Shown piece by piece: positions 16,592-25,608 of a stretch of DNA of 39,317 nt (position 1 is its first letter; each line of letters starts with the position of its first letter). The notes beneath the pieces are model-generated. The model was not told the origin of the DNA and searched no databases. It was given only the letters and a program-made list of their open reading frames with translations. The DNA is taken from the NCBI GenBank assembly GCA_030833445.1, contig JAURHD010000022.1:1-39317 (forward strand), read 5' to 3'. This DNA is from Cephaloticoccus sp. (GTDB lineage Bacteria; Verrucomicrobiota; Verrucomicrobiia; Opitutales; Opitutaceae). A program made the position numbers and the translations under genes.

Positions 16592-17665
16592 ATGGTTACC
16601 CCTTCCCGCGAAACCGGGCGTATAGCCGTAGACGCCATGGGCGGCGATCTTGGCCCGGCTGAAGTTGTGGAGGCAGTCAAGTTGGCCGTGGCGCAAGATC
16701 ATGGTCTGAACCCAGTCACCCTCGTGGGCGATGAAGCAGTTTTGCGGCCCCTTTTGACCCAAGCTGGCTTATCCAACAATGATCACGTGAGCATTTTTCA
16801 CGCTTCCGAGATCATTACGATGGACGACAAACCTCTGCAGGCCATCAAGCGCAAGAAGGACTCGTCGATGGTCCGCGCCATAGAGCTGGTCAAGGAAGGT
16901 CACGCGAGTGTGGTGGTCAGTTGCGGTAACACAGGTGCACTGATGGCGGCGGGCACTATTCGCCTGCGGACCATGGATGGAGTTGCCCGCCCTGCCCTCG
17001 CCGCGGTTGTCCCACGAGAAAACGGTCATTTCATCCTGATCGACGCTGGGGCAAATCCCGACGCCAAACCGGAGCATCTGTTACACAACGCAATCCTAGG
17101 CAGTCATTATTGCACCGTCATGCTGGGTATTGCTTCACCCCGGGTCGGACTGATGACGATCGGCACCGAGGAAGGCAAAGGCAACGCGCTGGTGGCCGAT
17201 ACCAACGAATTGCTCAAGCGCGCGCAGGGTATCATCAATTACGCGGGGCCGATCGAAGGATTCCAAGTCTTCGCGGAGCACGTCGATGTGGTGGTCTGCG
17301 ACGGATTCGTCGGTAATATCATGCTGAAGAGCTGGGAGTCCCTGGTTAATTTCTTCTCGAACATGTTAAAGGAGGAGCTGAAAGCCACTCCACTCCGGAT
17401 GATGGGGGCTTTGCTCTCCAAAGGGGCCTATGCAGCCCTCAAGGAACGCGTCAATCCGGAGCGCTACGGTGGCGCCCCCCTGCTGGGTTTACGAGGTAAC
17501 ATTCTCAAGGCACACGGCTCAAGCAACCGGCATGCGATCCGGAGTGCAATCCGCGCAGCCAACGCTATCATCAAGGCCGATTTGAACCATCGCATAGAAA
17601 CCGACGTCCAACGCGTCAACGATCTGCTGGCCCAAGGCAATCCGGTTACCCCTACTATTCAATAA
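16592..17665 (+). CDS. plsX: Phosphate acyltransferase PlsX
   Basis: This is a 357-residue peripheral membrane enzyme making acyl-phosphate from acyl-ACP, the first step of phospholipid synthesis in the PlsX/PlsY route. The N-terminal [13 protein letters not shown], the central [28 protein letters not shown] and [16 protein letters not shown] segments are family hallmarks, and the length is typical. It lies 32 bases after rpmF and 2 bases before fabH, in the standard fatty-acid cluster. Confidence 0.96.
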   Translation: MVTPSRETGRIAVDAMGGDLGPAEVVEAVKLAVAQDHGLNPVTLVGDEAVLRPLLTQAGLSNNDHVSIFHASEIITMDDKPLQAIKRKKDSSMVRAIELVKEGHASVVVSCGNTGALMAAGTIRLRTMDGVARPALAAVVPRENGHFILIDAGANPDAKPEHLLHNAILGSHYCTVMLGIASPRVGLMTIGTEEGKGNALVADTNELLKRAQGIINYAGPIEGFQVFAEHVDVVVCDGFVGNIMLKSWESLVNFFSNMLKEELKATPLRMMGALLSKGAYAALKERVNPERYGGAPLLGLRGNILKAHGSSNRHAIRSAIRAANAIIKADLNHRIETDVQRVNDLLAQGNPVTPTIQ

Positions 17666-17667
17666 AC

Positions 17668-18660
17668 ATGGCTATCCCATCCACTGTAATCCTCGGCACC
17701 GGCTCCTACACGCCAAAGCGAGTCCTCACCAATGACGAGCTATCCAAGCAAGTAGAGACTTCCGACGAATGGATTCGCACCCGCAGTGGAATTCGTGAAC
17801 GCCGCATTGCCGGCCCCGGAGAATCCACTTCCGACATGGCGGTATTTGCTGCACAGGCCGCTCTGGCGGACGCGGGACTGACCGCCGCGGATATCGATTT
17901 GTTGGTGGTTGCCACGGTCACACCCGACCTCCCCCTGCCAGCCACAGCCTGTATTATCCAACACAAGCTTGGGGTGCCCAGTCACGCCGCCTGTTTTGAC
18001 CTTAACGCCGCCTGTTCCGGTTTCATCTATGGATTGGATACGGCCTGTGCGATGCTGTCCTCCGGTCGTTACCGCAAAGCCTTGGTGATCGGAGCTGAGA
18101 AGCTGTCCTCGATCGTTGACTGGAAGGAACGCACCACTTGCGTTCTCTTTGGCGATGGAGCGGGAGCGGTGGTGGTGGGTTGTTCAGAGGAGCCCAATGT
18201 AGGCCTGCTCGGCACCAAACTTGGTGCCTATGGCGATAGTGTCGAGTTGCTCTGGATCCCCAAGGGCGGCAGTAACTCACCGGCCACCGCTGAATCAATC
18301 GCCGCGGGTGACCACTTCATGAAAATGAAGGGCAAAGAAGTCTTTAAACTGGCGGTTCGAGCCATGGACGAAGCCGCGCGCGATATCTTGGAACAACATT
18401 CCATTCATCCTGATCAGATTGGCTTGGTTATCCCGCATCAAGCCAACCTCCGCATCATTGAAGCCATTTCCAAATACCTGAATCTTCCGATGGACCGATT
18501 TTTCGTCAATGTTGACCGCTACGGAAACACCTCGGCCGCGTCCGTGCCGCTTGCCTTGGACGAGGCCCGCAAGGCCGGCCGTATCAAGAAGGGTGATTAT
18601 ACCCTGCTGGTCGCATTCGGGGCGGGCTTGACCTACGGTTCTGCACTGATTCGCTGGTAA
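17668..18660 (+). CDS. fabH: 3-oxoacyl-ACP synthase III
   Basis: This is a 330-residue condensing enzyme that starts fatty-acid synthesis from acetyl-CoA and malonyl-ACP. The catalytic triad is visible: C116 in NAACSGF, H257 in PHQAN and N287 in GNTSAAS. The N-terminal [17 protein letters not shown] stretch is characteristic of FabH. The start lies 2 bases after the plsX stop. All catalytic residues are intact. Confidence 0.97.
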   Translation: MAIPSTVILGTGSYTPKRVLTNDELSKQVETSDEWIRTRSGIRERRIAGPGESTSDMAVFAAQAALADAGLTAADIDLLVVATVTPDLPLPATACIIQHKLGVPSHAACFDLNAACSGFIYGLDTACAMLSSGRYRKALVIGAEKLSSIVDWKERTTCVLFGDGAGAVVVGCSEEPNVGLLGTKLGAYGDSVELLWIPKGGSNSPATAESIAAGDHFMKMKGKEVFKLAVRAMDEAARDILEQHSIHPDQIGLVIPHQANLRIIEAISKYLNLPMDRFFVNVDRYGNTSAASVPLALDEARKAGRIKKGDYTLLVAFGAGLTYGSALIRW

Positions 18661-18671
18661 AACTACTGCTC

Positions 18672-19736
18672 ATGTTATCCCGCACCTTTCGCCGTTTCTA
18701 TTTTGCCAGTTTGATTGCAATTTTGGGCTTCGCCCTCCCCGGACAACTTGCCGCGGAACTCGTCTGGAACCCGGACACCGGCTGGCGCATCGAGGGGGGT
18801 GTCCTCTCGGGCTTGATGGGCTCGGAAGGTCGAAACGCCTTGGAAATCATGAACAAGGCCCGTCGCGATGAAGATCGTGGCAGTTTGCGCGCCGCTTTGA
18901 AGGGCTATAAGAAGGTTATCAAAAAATACGGCACTTCGATCTACACGCCAGAAGCCCTCTACCGCAGCGCCAAGATTTATCTGAAACGGAAACAATACAG
19001 CAAGGCGTTCGAATCCTACCACGGGATCCTATCCCGCTATCCCAACACGCCCCGATTCAACGAGATCATCGGCGAGCAATACCGAATCGCCAGTGCCTTG
19101 GTTGACGGCGCCCGTAGTTATTTCTGGGGCGTGATCCCCGGTCTGCCTGATCGCCCCAAGGGTATCGTGCAATTTGAGATTATCCTCATTGAGGCGCCTT
19201 ACAGTGATTATGCGCCCTTGGCGTTGATGAATATTGCCCGGGCCCACCAGAAATTGCACAACACCGAAGAGGCCATTGATGCCTTGGACCGCCTGATCAA
19301 CAACTACTCCCAGAGCTTGTTGACGGCAGATGCCTATCTCAAGTTGGCCCAGACCCACGCTTCATTGGTTGACGGCGCATATTACGATCAAGCGTCTACC
19401 CAGGAAGCCATCACTTATTTCCAGGATTTCATGATCCTCTACCCTGGTGATCCCAACGTAGCTTCGGCGGAAACCGGCTTGGATCACATGCGCACCATTT
19501 TGGCCCAGAGTAAAATCAAGATGGCCGACTTCTATTTCTACAAGCGCGACAACTATACCGCCGCCCGGGTTTTCTACAACGAAGCCATCACCGTCTATCC
19601 TGACTCCGAGGTCGCCGGGATTGCCAAGCAACGATTGGTCGAAGTGGAAGCCGAAGCGGCTTCCCATCAGCCAAGTGCCGATGCCAGCAATGATGACAAT
19701 CAGCCCAAGAAGAAAAAGCGCTTCTTCTTCTTTTGA
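18672..19736 (+). CDS. BamD-like outer-membrane assembly TPR protein
   Basis: This is a 354-residue exported TPR protein. A signal peptide covers about residues 1-28 (ending PGQLAAE). There is no lipobox cysteine, unlike classical BamD. Helical repeats follow, such as ALEIMNKARRDEDRGSLRAALKGYKKVIKKYGTS, ALYRSAKIYLKRKQYSKAFESYHGILSRYP and EEAIDALDRLINNYSQS. These match the YfiO/BamD arrangement of about five TPRs spaced by residues for peptide binding. The C-terminus ends in a basic-aromatic tail, KKKKRFFFF. It follows fabH by 11 bases and precedes the LptE-like lipoprotein, so the operon joins lipid synthesis with outer-membrane assembly. Confidence 0.75.
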   Translation: MLSRTFRRFYFASLIAILGFALPGQLAAELVWNPDTGWRIEGGVLSGLMGSEGRNALEIMNKARRDEDRGSLRAALKGYKKVIKKYGTSIYTPEALYRSAKIYLKRKQYSKAFESYHGILSRYPNTPRFNEIIGEQYRIASALVDGARSYFWGVIPGLPDRPKGIVQFEIILIEAPYSDYAPLALMNIARAHQKLHNTEEAIDALDRLINNYSQSLLTADAYLKLAQTHASLVDGAYYDQASTQEAITYFQDFMILYPGDPNVASAETGLDHMRTILAQSKIKMADFYFYKRDNYTAARVFYNEAITVYPDSEVAGIAKQRLVEVEAEAASHQPSADASNDDNQPKKKKRFFFF

Positions 19737-19762
19737 TCGCCGAGTGGACTGAGCTAAATCGC

Positions 19763-20287
19763 ATGGGCTCACACTGGCGTCGCGGAGTTTTTATCTCAGG
19801 GTTTATCACCCTGTTCATCGCGCTGGGTGGATGTGGACATTACCAGTTGGGCAGCGGCGGGAAAGTGACTTTCAGTACTCTATATGTCGCACCGCTAAAA
19901 ATGCGTGCCTTGGTCCCGCAGGCCCAACCCATTATCGTGGCTCAGATTCGGGATGCATTTATCCAAGATGGCCGGGTCGATTTGGTAAATCTGTCCGATC
20001 AGGCAGACGTATCGCTCCATGTAACGGTGCGGGACTATCACCGGGAGGTCGCCACGGTGCGCCCGGGCGACACTGGATTGGCCAGAAAGTTTGTCATTAC
20101 CCTGACCACTGAAGCCACTTTGATCGAGACGGCGACGGGCAACGAATTGTTTCACAACCGGACGATTATTGTTAAGCGTGATGTCTATACCGATAGCGGA
20201 CAACAGCAGGCCGAATATCAAATCCTGCCCCTGCTGGCCCAAGACTTAGCACAAAAACTCACCCACGCCGTTCTCGACACATGGTAA
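19763..20287 (+). CDS. LptE-like LPS-assembly lipoprotein
   Basis: This is a 174-residue outer-membrane lipoprotein. A signal segment (FISGFITLFIALGGC) ends in a lipobox, with the acylated Cys followed by GHYQLG as in many LptE/RlpB proteins. The rest forms a short alpha/beta domain with VTFSTLYVAPLKMRALVPQAQPIIVAQIRDAF and a central VSLHVTVRDYHRE strand. LptE plugs LptD in LPS export to the outer leaflet. The ATG at 19763 places the signal peptide correctly; a TTG 30 bases upstream would lengthen the n-region. It overlaps rpe by 7 bases. Confidence 0.75.
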   Translation: MGSHWRRGVFISGFITLFIALGGCGHYQLGSGGKVTFSTLYVAPLKMRALVPQAQPIIVAQIRDAFIQDGRVDLVNLSDQADVSLHVTVRDYHREVATVRPGDTGLARKFVITLTTEATLIETATGNELFHNRTIIVKRDVYTDSGQQQAEYQILPLLAQDLAQKLTHAVLDTW

Positions 20288-20958
20288 AAAACTCCCGGCA
20301 ATCCACCCTACTAGCCCCCTCCCTCTTGGCGGGCAATCATGGTGCATTGGCCGCCAGTGCCGACTCAGTGAGTGCACTGGGACTGAAGTGGCTGCATGTC
20401 GATATCATGGATGGCCACTTTGTGCCGAATCTATCCTTTGGACCAGCCACCGTCGCGGCACTCCGCCAAGCTGGGAACAAACTGTTCTTCGATACCCATC
20501 TGATGCTTTCTGAGCCACAGCACTACATCGAAGCCTTCGCCAAAGCCGGATCCAATTTGATCAGTGTGCATATTGAACCGGACTATGATCATAGGGGGAT
20601 ATTGGCGAAAATTCGCCAACTGGGATGCCAATGCGGCATTGTGCTGAATCCCGGCACCCCGGCCGACGCGGTGGAACATCTGTTAGATCAAGTTGATTTG
20701 GTCCTCGTGATGACGGTGCAACCCGGTTTCGGCGGACAATCCTTTCAACCGCAGATGCTCGCCAAGATTGCTCAGCTCAATGACTGGCGCCAGCAATCGG
20801 GACATACATGGCGATTGGAAGTCGACGGCGGGATTGATCTGCAGCACGCGAAGGAATGTTTTGATGCCGGCGCGGACACTTTCGTAGCTGGCACCGCCTT
20901 CTTCAAGGCACCTGACCGGGCTGATTTCGCCCGGTGTATCGAGCAATTCGCCATTTAG
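20281..20958 (+). CDS. rpe: Ribulose-phosphate 3-epimerase
   Basis: This 225-residue TIM-barrel enzyme interconverts ribulose-5-phosphate and xylulose-5-phosphate. Family motifs are present in order: LAPSLLAGN, HVDIMDGHFVPNLSFGP (39-55, catalytic Asp41), DTHLM (71-75), MTVQPGFGGQ (144-153) and EVDGGI with the second catalytic Asp182. Length is typical. The ATG overlaps the LptE-like stop by 7 bases, so it is coupled to the envelope operon, whose last gene it is. Confidence 0.96.
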   Translation: MVKNSRQSTLLAPSLLAGNHGALAASADSVSALGLKWLHVDIMDGHFVPNLSFGPATVAALRQAGNKLFFDTHLMLSEPQHYIEAFAKAGSNLISVHIEPDYDHRGILAKIRQLGCQCGIVLNPGTPADAVEHLLDQVDLVLVMTVQPGFGGQSFQPQMLAKIAQLNDWRQQSGHTWRLEVDGGIDLQHAKECFDAGADTFVAGTAFFKAPDRADFARCIEQFAI

Positions 20959-20964
20959 TTTCGG

Positions 20965-22578
20965 CTAACGGCTTTCCCGTGCGAGTTGCGCCGCGAGTTG
21001 ATATTGGGCCCGTAGCTTGGTGCCAAGTTCATTGGCCATCCGCACTTCCTCGACTTTGTTTTTTGCACTCAGTGCCCCTTTGATCGGTCCGCTAACCTGA
21101 TCATAGCTGAGCACAGACATGTCATTGAGGACCTTCATGGCCTCGGGTGGCATACCGGCCGCAATTACCGCCCGCCATGCCTCGACCAGTTCATTGTGGG
21201 TATCGAGACACATTACGCGGATGGCAAAAGCCATCTCGCGAAACAAACGGCCAGTCCAGGCTGGTTCGTAGATCAACTGATCTTCACCAAAATACGGTTC
21301 GGCGTCCGGATCGGAACGATACTGTTCCCAATCGGGTTCGGCATAAAACTCCTTGCGCACCGGCAGGCGGCGCAATGCAAACCGGGTCGGACCGCCGGGA
21401 GTATCGACCTTAAAGTTCCAGAGTTTCTGGCCAGTCATCGAAAGGGTATATTCTATGAACAACTCCGCCACTTCACGATTGGGCGCCCCCCGTAACAACC
21501 CGATCGGATCGACTGAACTAACCGTGCCACCCCGCGGGGTAACATAGACCAAACGTCCGGAATCATCCCGCCGGGTAACAGCCTCAGCCTGGTATCTTCC
21601 ATAAAAATCGATGCAGATCCCCACCGCCGAATTACCCTGCGATACATCGATCGGTGGTTTTTGAGAGGAATCGGTGAAATACCGCGCATTGGCACCCAGT
21701 AATCGCATGATACGCATCCCCTCGTCCCAACCTTCGCGGACCGCCCGGGATTCAATTGTCTTCGGGTCAGTGCCTTTCAACTCGGAGGTAAGTGCCCGCA
21801 GCCGAATCTGCATCTGCTGTTGGATTAAATTCTCAAATGCTTTCGCAATGGACCCACTCTTGGTCGGGTCGCACAGGGCCACCTCCCCAATCAACTTTGG
21901 GTTGGTCAAATCCCGCCAGTGGGCCGGGGGAACATCCATGCCCAACCGTTTGATCGAATCCTTGTTATAGAGTATCCCATAACTGCTCAAAACATTGCCT
22001 ATCCAGCGCCCTTCCTCATCCCAGTATTGTTCACCGGCAAAAGTATAGGGAATCGAGTCGTCGGTGAACCACTCCAGATGGGTGGTCAAAATTCGCGACG
22101 ATACCAATCGACCAGCCTGTGCTTGCCGGATGAAATCATAGCTCCCGCCACCGAAGAATAGATCAATTCCACAACCGACCTTGGAACTCAGGAATGACTC
22201 GCGGGCCGCGGTGGCCTCGGCAGAAGCATCACCGGACAGCCGGCTATTGGCAAAGGCAGATTGCACTTCAATGCTCCATGGATACTGCAGTTCATTGGTC
22301 CAATAATTTTGAAAAGCAGAGACATATTCGGATTCTAGAAAACGAGCGATCTCACTGGTCCCACCTATAACGCGCCAGTCAATCGCGACCGTCCGCTGAG
22401 TTTTTTCCAGATACCATTTTCTAAAACCCGCAGTAAATTCATGCCGGATCGCCTCGTTATGCGGAGTGATAATAACCAGGATATCATCCGCCTGCTCGAG
22501 GCCAGTTTGCGGTGGTCGCATGATAAACGGCAGCGCTACCGTAGCGATCAAGGCGAGGATGATGATTACCCGCTTCAT
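20965..22578 (-). CDS. ABC transporter substrate-binding protein (large, iron-type)
   Basis: This is a 537-residue exported binding protein, much larger than the usual ~340 residues of Fe3+-binding proteins. An N-terminal hydrophobic segment (RVIIILALIATVALPFIM) lacks a lipobox, so it is either a cleaved signal or an anchor. The body holds the cluster-1 pattern: DILVIITPHNEAIR at the start, DLFFGGGSYDF, a hinge around WIGNVLSSYGILYNKD, and GEVALCDPTKSGS. A helix-rich C-terminal part (after about 420) is extra. The upstream ATPase stop overlaps a possible TTG start at 22590; the ATG at 22578 is preferred because GCGAGGCG precedes it. With the ATPase it lacks a local permease, and the 7569 permease is the obvious partner. 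Confidence 0.8.
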   Translation of the reverse strand: MKRVIIILALIATVALPFIMRPPQTGLEQADDILVIITPHNEAIRHEFTAGFRKWYLEKTQRTVAIDWRVIGGTSEIARFLESEYVSAFQNYWTNELQYPWSIEVQSAFANSRLSGDASAEATAARESFLSSKVGCGIDLFFGGGSYDFIRQAQAGRLVSSRILTTHLEWFTDDSIPYTFAGEQYWDEEGRWIGNVLSSYGILYNKDSIKRLGMDVPPAHWRDLTNPKLIGEVALCDPTKSGSIAKAFENLIQQQMQIRLRALTSELKGTDPKTIESRAVREGWDEGMRIMRLLGANARYFTDSSQKPPIDVSQGNSAVGICIDFYGRYQAEAVTRRDDSGRLVYVTPRGGTVSSVDPIGLLRGAPNREVAELFIEYTLSMTGQKLWNFKVDTPGGPTRFALRRLPVRKEFYAEPDWEQYRSDPDAEPYFGEDQLIYEPAWTGRLFREMAFAIRVMCLDTHNELVEAWRAVIAAGMPPEAMKVLNDMSVLSYDQVSGPIKGALSAKNKVEEVRMANELGTKLRAQYQLAAQLARESR

Positions 22579-22586
22579 CGCCTCGC

Positions 22587-23660
22587 TCAATCCAACAGGA
22601 CTACAACGTCCTCGGGTTCGACCGCGGCAAAAATCTCGCCACGAGTCGCTCCGTCCACGAAGCGCGGATTGCGCTCGAACACCTTGAGGGTCGTATCCCG
22701 GACAATCAGTTCATATTGGGCGACCTCTCCGAGATAAACAAAAGCACCAATTTTACCCCGCACCGAATTGCGCTCCACATTTCGATCGCGACTCAATTCC
22801 CAGCACTCAGGCCGGATTGACAAGGTGACTTCCTGGCCAATTACCGGCGTGCGGGACTCATCGCCCAGCACGCCGTCAAACCGGCCGATCGCCGTCTCGA
22901 CCGTAGCCATATTGCCATTCAAGCCGGCCAACTTGCCGGGGATAAAATCGGTTTCACCGATAAAATTCGCCACCGTCTTTTTCCGGGGCCGTTTGTAGAC
23001 TTCACGCGGGGTGCCCACTTGCAAAATGTGTCCACTCTCGAGAATAGCCATCCGGTCAGATATGGAGAGCGCCTCCTTTTGATCGTGGGTCACGTAGACC
23101 GTGGTCAACTTGAACTCCTTGCAGACCCGCCGGATTTCCGTGCGCATTTCCAATCGAAGCTTGGCATCCAAATTGGACAGCGGTTCGTCCAACAGGAGAC
23201 AGCGTGGACGGATCACCAAGGCCCGGGCGAGCGCCACTCGCTGCTGCTGGCCACCGGACATTTGATTGGGTTTGCGGTCCGCATACGGGCTCATTCGAAC
23301 TGATTCCAAGGCCTCACCCACCCGTCGCTTTATCTCGGGTTTCGATACTTTGCGCTCTTCCAACCCAAAGGCCACATTCTCGGCCACAGTCATATGCGGC
23401 CACAGGGCATAACTTTGGAACATCATACCCGTGTTGCGCTTGTGCGGCTCCAGTTTGGTCACGTCCTCATCGCCAAAATAAATATGGCCGGCTTCGGGGA
23501 TATAAAATCCAGCCAGGCTGCGCAGCAGGGTCGTCTTGCCGCAACCACTGGGCCCAAGCAGGAAAAACAACTCGCCCGGTTCTATGGTCAGGTCCAAATC
23601 GTGTAACGCCGTGATGGCGCCAAATCGTTTCGTTAGTTTTTCAATACGAATGGATATCAT
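22587..23660 (-). CDS. ABC transporter ATP-binding protein (FbpC/PotA type)
   Basis: This is a 357-residue ATPase. Walker A GPSGCGKT (36-43), Q-loop MMFQSYALWPHM (Q82), signature MSGGQQQR (134-141), Walker B LLLDEP (155-160) and the H-loop VTHDQ are all intact. They are followed by a C-terminal TOBE-like regulatory domain (about 245-350). The MSGGQ start, rather than LSGGQ, is a common variant. The domain layout matches importers of Fe3+, polyamines or sugars. It is the first gene of a two-gene operon with the large binding protein and overlaps its possible TTG start by 4 bases. Confidence 0.92.
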   Translation of the reverse strand: MISIRIEKLTKRFGAITALHDLDLTIEPGELFFLLGPSGCGKTTLLRSLAGFYIPEAGHIYFGDEDVTKLEPHKRNTGMMFQSYALWPHMTVAENVAFGLEERKVSKPEIKRRVGEALESVRMSPYADRKPNQMSGGQQQRVALARALVIRPRCLLLDEPLSNLDAKLRLEMRTEIRRVCKEFKLTTVYVTHDQKEALSISDRMAILESGHILQVGTPREVYKRPRKKTVANFIGETDFIPGKLAGLNGNMATVETAIGRFDGVLGDESRTPVIGQEVTLSIRPECWELSRDRNVERNSVRGKIGAFVYLGEVAQYELIVRDTTLKVFERNPRFVDGATRGEIFAAVEPEDVVVLLD

Positions 23661-23714
23661 GCCGGAGTGGTGCCGCGCCGAGGCAAGAATTTGGCCAAAG
23701 GTAAGTCAAAGTAA

Positions 23715-23727
23715 TTAACCCGTAATC
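23715..23727. promoter_or_regulatory. Candidate operator resembling the site at 7424
   Basis: TTAACCCGTAATC lies 55 bases upstream of the ABC ATPase ATG, in the 120-base divergent region before the phosphoribosyltransferase gene. It shares CCCGTAA with flanking TTA with the element in front of the MntR-like gene. Common metal control is possible. The match is too short to be conclusive. Confidence 0.28.
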
Positions 23728-23780
23728 CGCATATGTAACGCATTGCCACGGTGGGCGAGCTTTGTCTCTGTAATTAAAGC

Positions 23781-24356
23781 ATGCCCGCACCCAAAGTCCC
23801 TCCCTGTCACCCAGATCTTGAAAGTGTCCTTGTCACCGAAGCCCAAATCAAGCGACGCATCCGGAAACTGGGCAAAGAACTGAAGGAACTTTACGGCGAT
23901 GACGAATTCACGGTGATTTCTATCATCAACGGGGCGATCCTTTTCACGGCTGACCTGTTGAGAGAAATTGAGAACCCGATCCGCTTGGATTGCATCCGCA
24001 TCTCGAGTTACCGCAATGAGACAAAGTCAATTGGCACACCCCAGCTCGTGCACAGTCTGACTCTGGACATCACCAAACGTCATGTCCTGCTGATTGATGA
24101 CATTCTCGATACCGGCAAGACCTTGGCGATGGTCACTGGCATGATAAAAAAGCTTAAACCGGCCAGTTTGAAAGTGTGTGTGCTCCTGGACAAAAAAGGA
24201 CGCCGGGAGGTGGATTTCGACGCGGATCTGGTCGGTTTTAAAATCCCCGACAAATTCGTGGTTGGGTATGGTTTGGATTTTGCAGAACGCTACCGCAACC
24301 TGCCCTGTATCGGCGTGCTCAAGTCTCATCTACAAAATCCACCGGAGTGGACTTAA
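23781..24356 (+). CDS. hpt: Hypoxanthine (guanine) phosphoribosyltransferase
   Basis: This is a 191-residue purine-salvage enzyme that converts hypoxanthine or guanine plus PRPP to IMP or GMP. The PRPP loop VLLIDDILDTGKTL (102-115) is intact, with the acidic pair DD. ISIINGAILFTADLLREI and the later VGYGLDFAERYRNLPCIGVL base-binding segment match bacterial Hpt. It starts a plus-strand cluster and diverges from the ABC ATPase operon. It could use bases taken up by the permease at 1291, though the genes are unlinked. Confidence 0.95.
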   Translation: MPAPKVPPCHPDLESVLVTEAQIKRRIRKLGKELKELYGDDEFTVISIINGAILFTADLLREIENPIRLDCIRISSYRNETKSIGTPQLVHSLTLDITKRHVLLIDDILDTGKTLAMVTGMIKKLKPASLKVCVLLDKKGRREVDFDADLVGFKIPDKFVVGYGLDFAERYRNLPCIGVLKSHLQNPPEWT

Positions 24357-24387
24357 TTCCCACATTATCCCCGCTCGCGGGCAGCCG

Positions 24388-25590
24388 ATGAGTGTCACCG
24401 GTAATCAGAGGCAAATTTATTTGCGCCTCGTCGCGTCCCTGCGGCCACATTTTCGCACCGATGTGAATTTGCCGGAACGCATTCAGAAATTATTGGCCCG
24501 GGAAAAGCGCTTCGGTTCACGTGATCGCCGTTTATACCGCGAACTAATATATACCACAGTGCGTTACCTCCCGTGGGTGGAACCTCTGCTTGATCAGGAT
24601 AGTGAACGCGCCGCCGCCACAGTTGCATGGTTGTCGGTAAGAAACAAAGCGACCGCCAGCTATCGCACCGAACTGACCTCTGGTTGGCCGGATTGTCCTG
24701 AAAAATTGTCCAACAAGGCGGCCCATCTGGAGCAAGACCCAAAAGTATTATTGCCAAACTGGATCTCCGCAGAATGCCCGGAAGCATTAGCCACCAAGGA
24801 GCTGGATGTGCTGAATCGCCGCGCACCACTGTGGCTGCGCCTACAAACGCCGGACCTCGACATCGTAACGGACGAATTTGATGAGAATGGGTGGTCGTGG
24901 AAAATCTCACCGATCAAGCCTGATGCAATCGAGGTTACGTCCGAGTCGAATGTCACCGATTCCAAAAGCTACCGGCATGGCGTATTCGAAGTGCAGGATC
25001 TGGGATCGCAGTTGATTCTAGAAACAAACCAAATCGAAGCTGGGGGTCACTGGTTGGACGCATGTGCAGGGGCCGGCGGCAAATCTTTGCAACTGTCCCG
25101 TATGCTAGGGACCGAAGGTAAACTCGCAGTGCACGATATCCGTGAATCCGCCATCGATGAATTGTTGGAACGCGCAGAACGTGCGGGTTTGGAGAACATC
25201 GTAATTCCTGCAAATCCCACCCAAGACCATTATGACGGGGTCTTGATTGATGCGCCTTGCAGTGGCAGTGGCACTTGGCGCAGATCGCCTCACTTGAAAT
25301 GGGTGACCACAACGGAAGACATCGCTGAATTTGCCCGTGTCCAATTGTCCCTTTTGGAAGAATATGCGGATTGCGTGAATCCGGGAGGGCAGATGGTTTA
25401 CGCAACCTGTTCCCTGAATCACCGGGAGAATCAAGGCGTCGTGGCTTCTTTCCTAGACCGGAGAAAGGACTATGCCATGACTCCCCCATTCCGCGATTTC
25501 GGCTACACCCCCTCCCCGCTCGGTCTGAACATTTTGCCGGCACGATACGATACGGATGGTTTCTTTGTGGCCACCATGCGCCGACGTTAA
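24388..25590 (+). CDS. RsmB/NOL1-NOP2-like RNA (cytosine-C5) methyltransferase
   Basis: This 400-residue protein has an N-terminal NusB-like helical region (about 1-110; QRQIYLRLVASLRPHF, SRDRRLYRELIYTTVRYL) and a C-terminal SAM-dependent domain. SAM motif LDACAGAGGKS, motif IV DAPCSGSGTWRRSP with its release Cys, and YATCSLNHRENQG with the nucleophilic Cys are all present. The target is probably 16S rRNA C967 or an equivalent cytosine. The ATG at 24388 gives a normal N-terminus, 31 bases after hpt. An upstream extension would only overlap hpt. Confidence 0.88.
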   Translation: MSVTGNQRQIYLRLVASLRPHFRTDVNLPERIQKLLAREKRFGSRDRRLYRELIYTTVRYLPWVEPLLDQDSERAAATVAWLSVRNKATASYRTELTSGWPDCPEKLSNKAAHLEQDPKVLLPNWISAECPEALATKELDVLNRRAPLWLRLQTPDLDIVTDEFDENGWSWKISPIKPDAIEVTSESNVTDSKSYRHGVFEVQDLGSQLILETNQIEAGGHWLDACAGAGGKSLQLSRMLGTEGKLAVHDIRESAIDELLERAERAGLENIVIPANPTQDHYDGVLIDAPCSGSGTWRRSPHLKWVTTTEDIAEFARVQLSLLEEYADCVNPGGQMVYATCSLNHRENQGVVASFLDRRKDYAMTPPFRDFGYTPSPLGLNILPARYDTDGFFVATMRRR

Positions 25591-25608
25591 TTTTTCCATT
25601 GCCGGGGT

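Noticed and set aside
24178-24387. A 70-residue upstream extension of the RsmB-like methyltransferase is open.
   Set aside because: It runs through the hpt coding region in another frame; the NusB-like domain begins right after the ATG at 24388.
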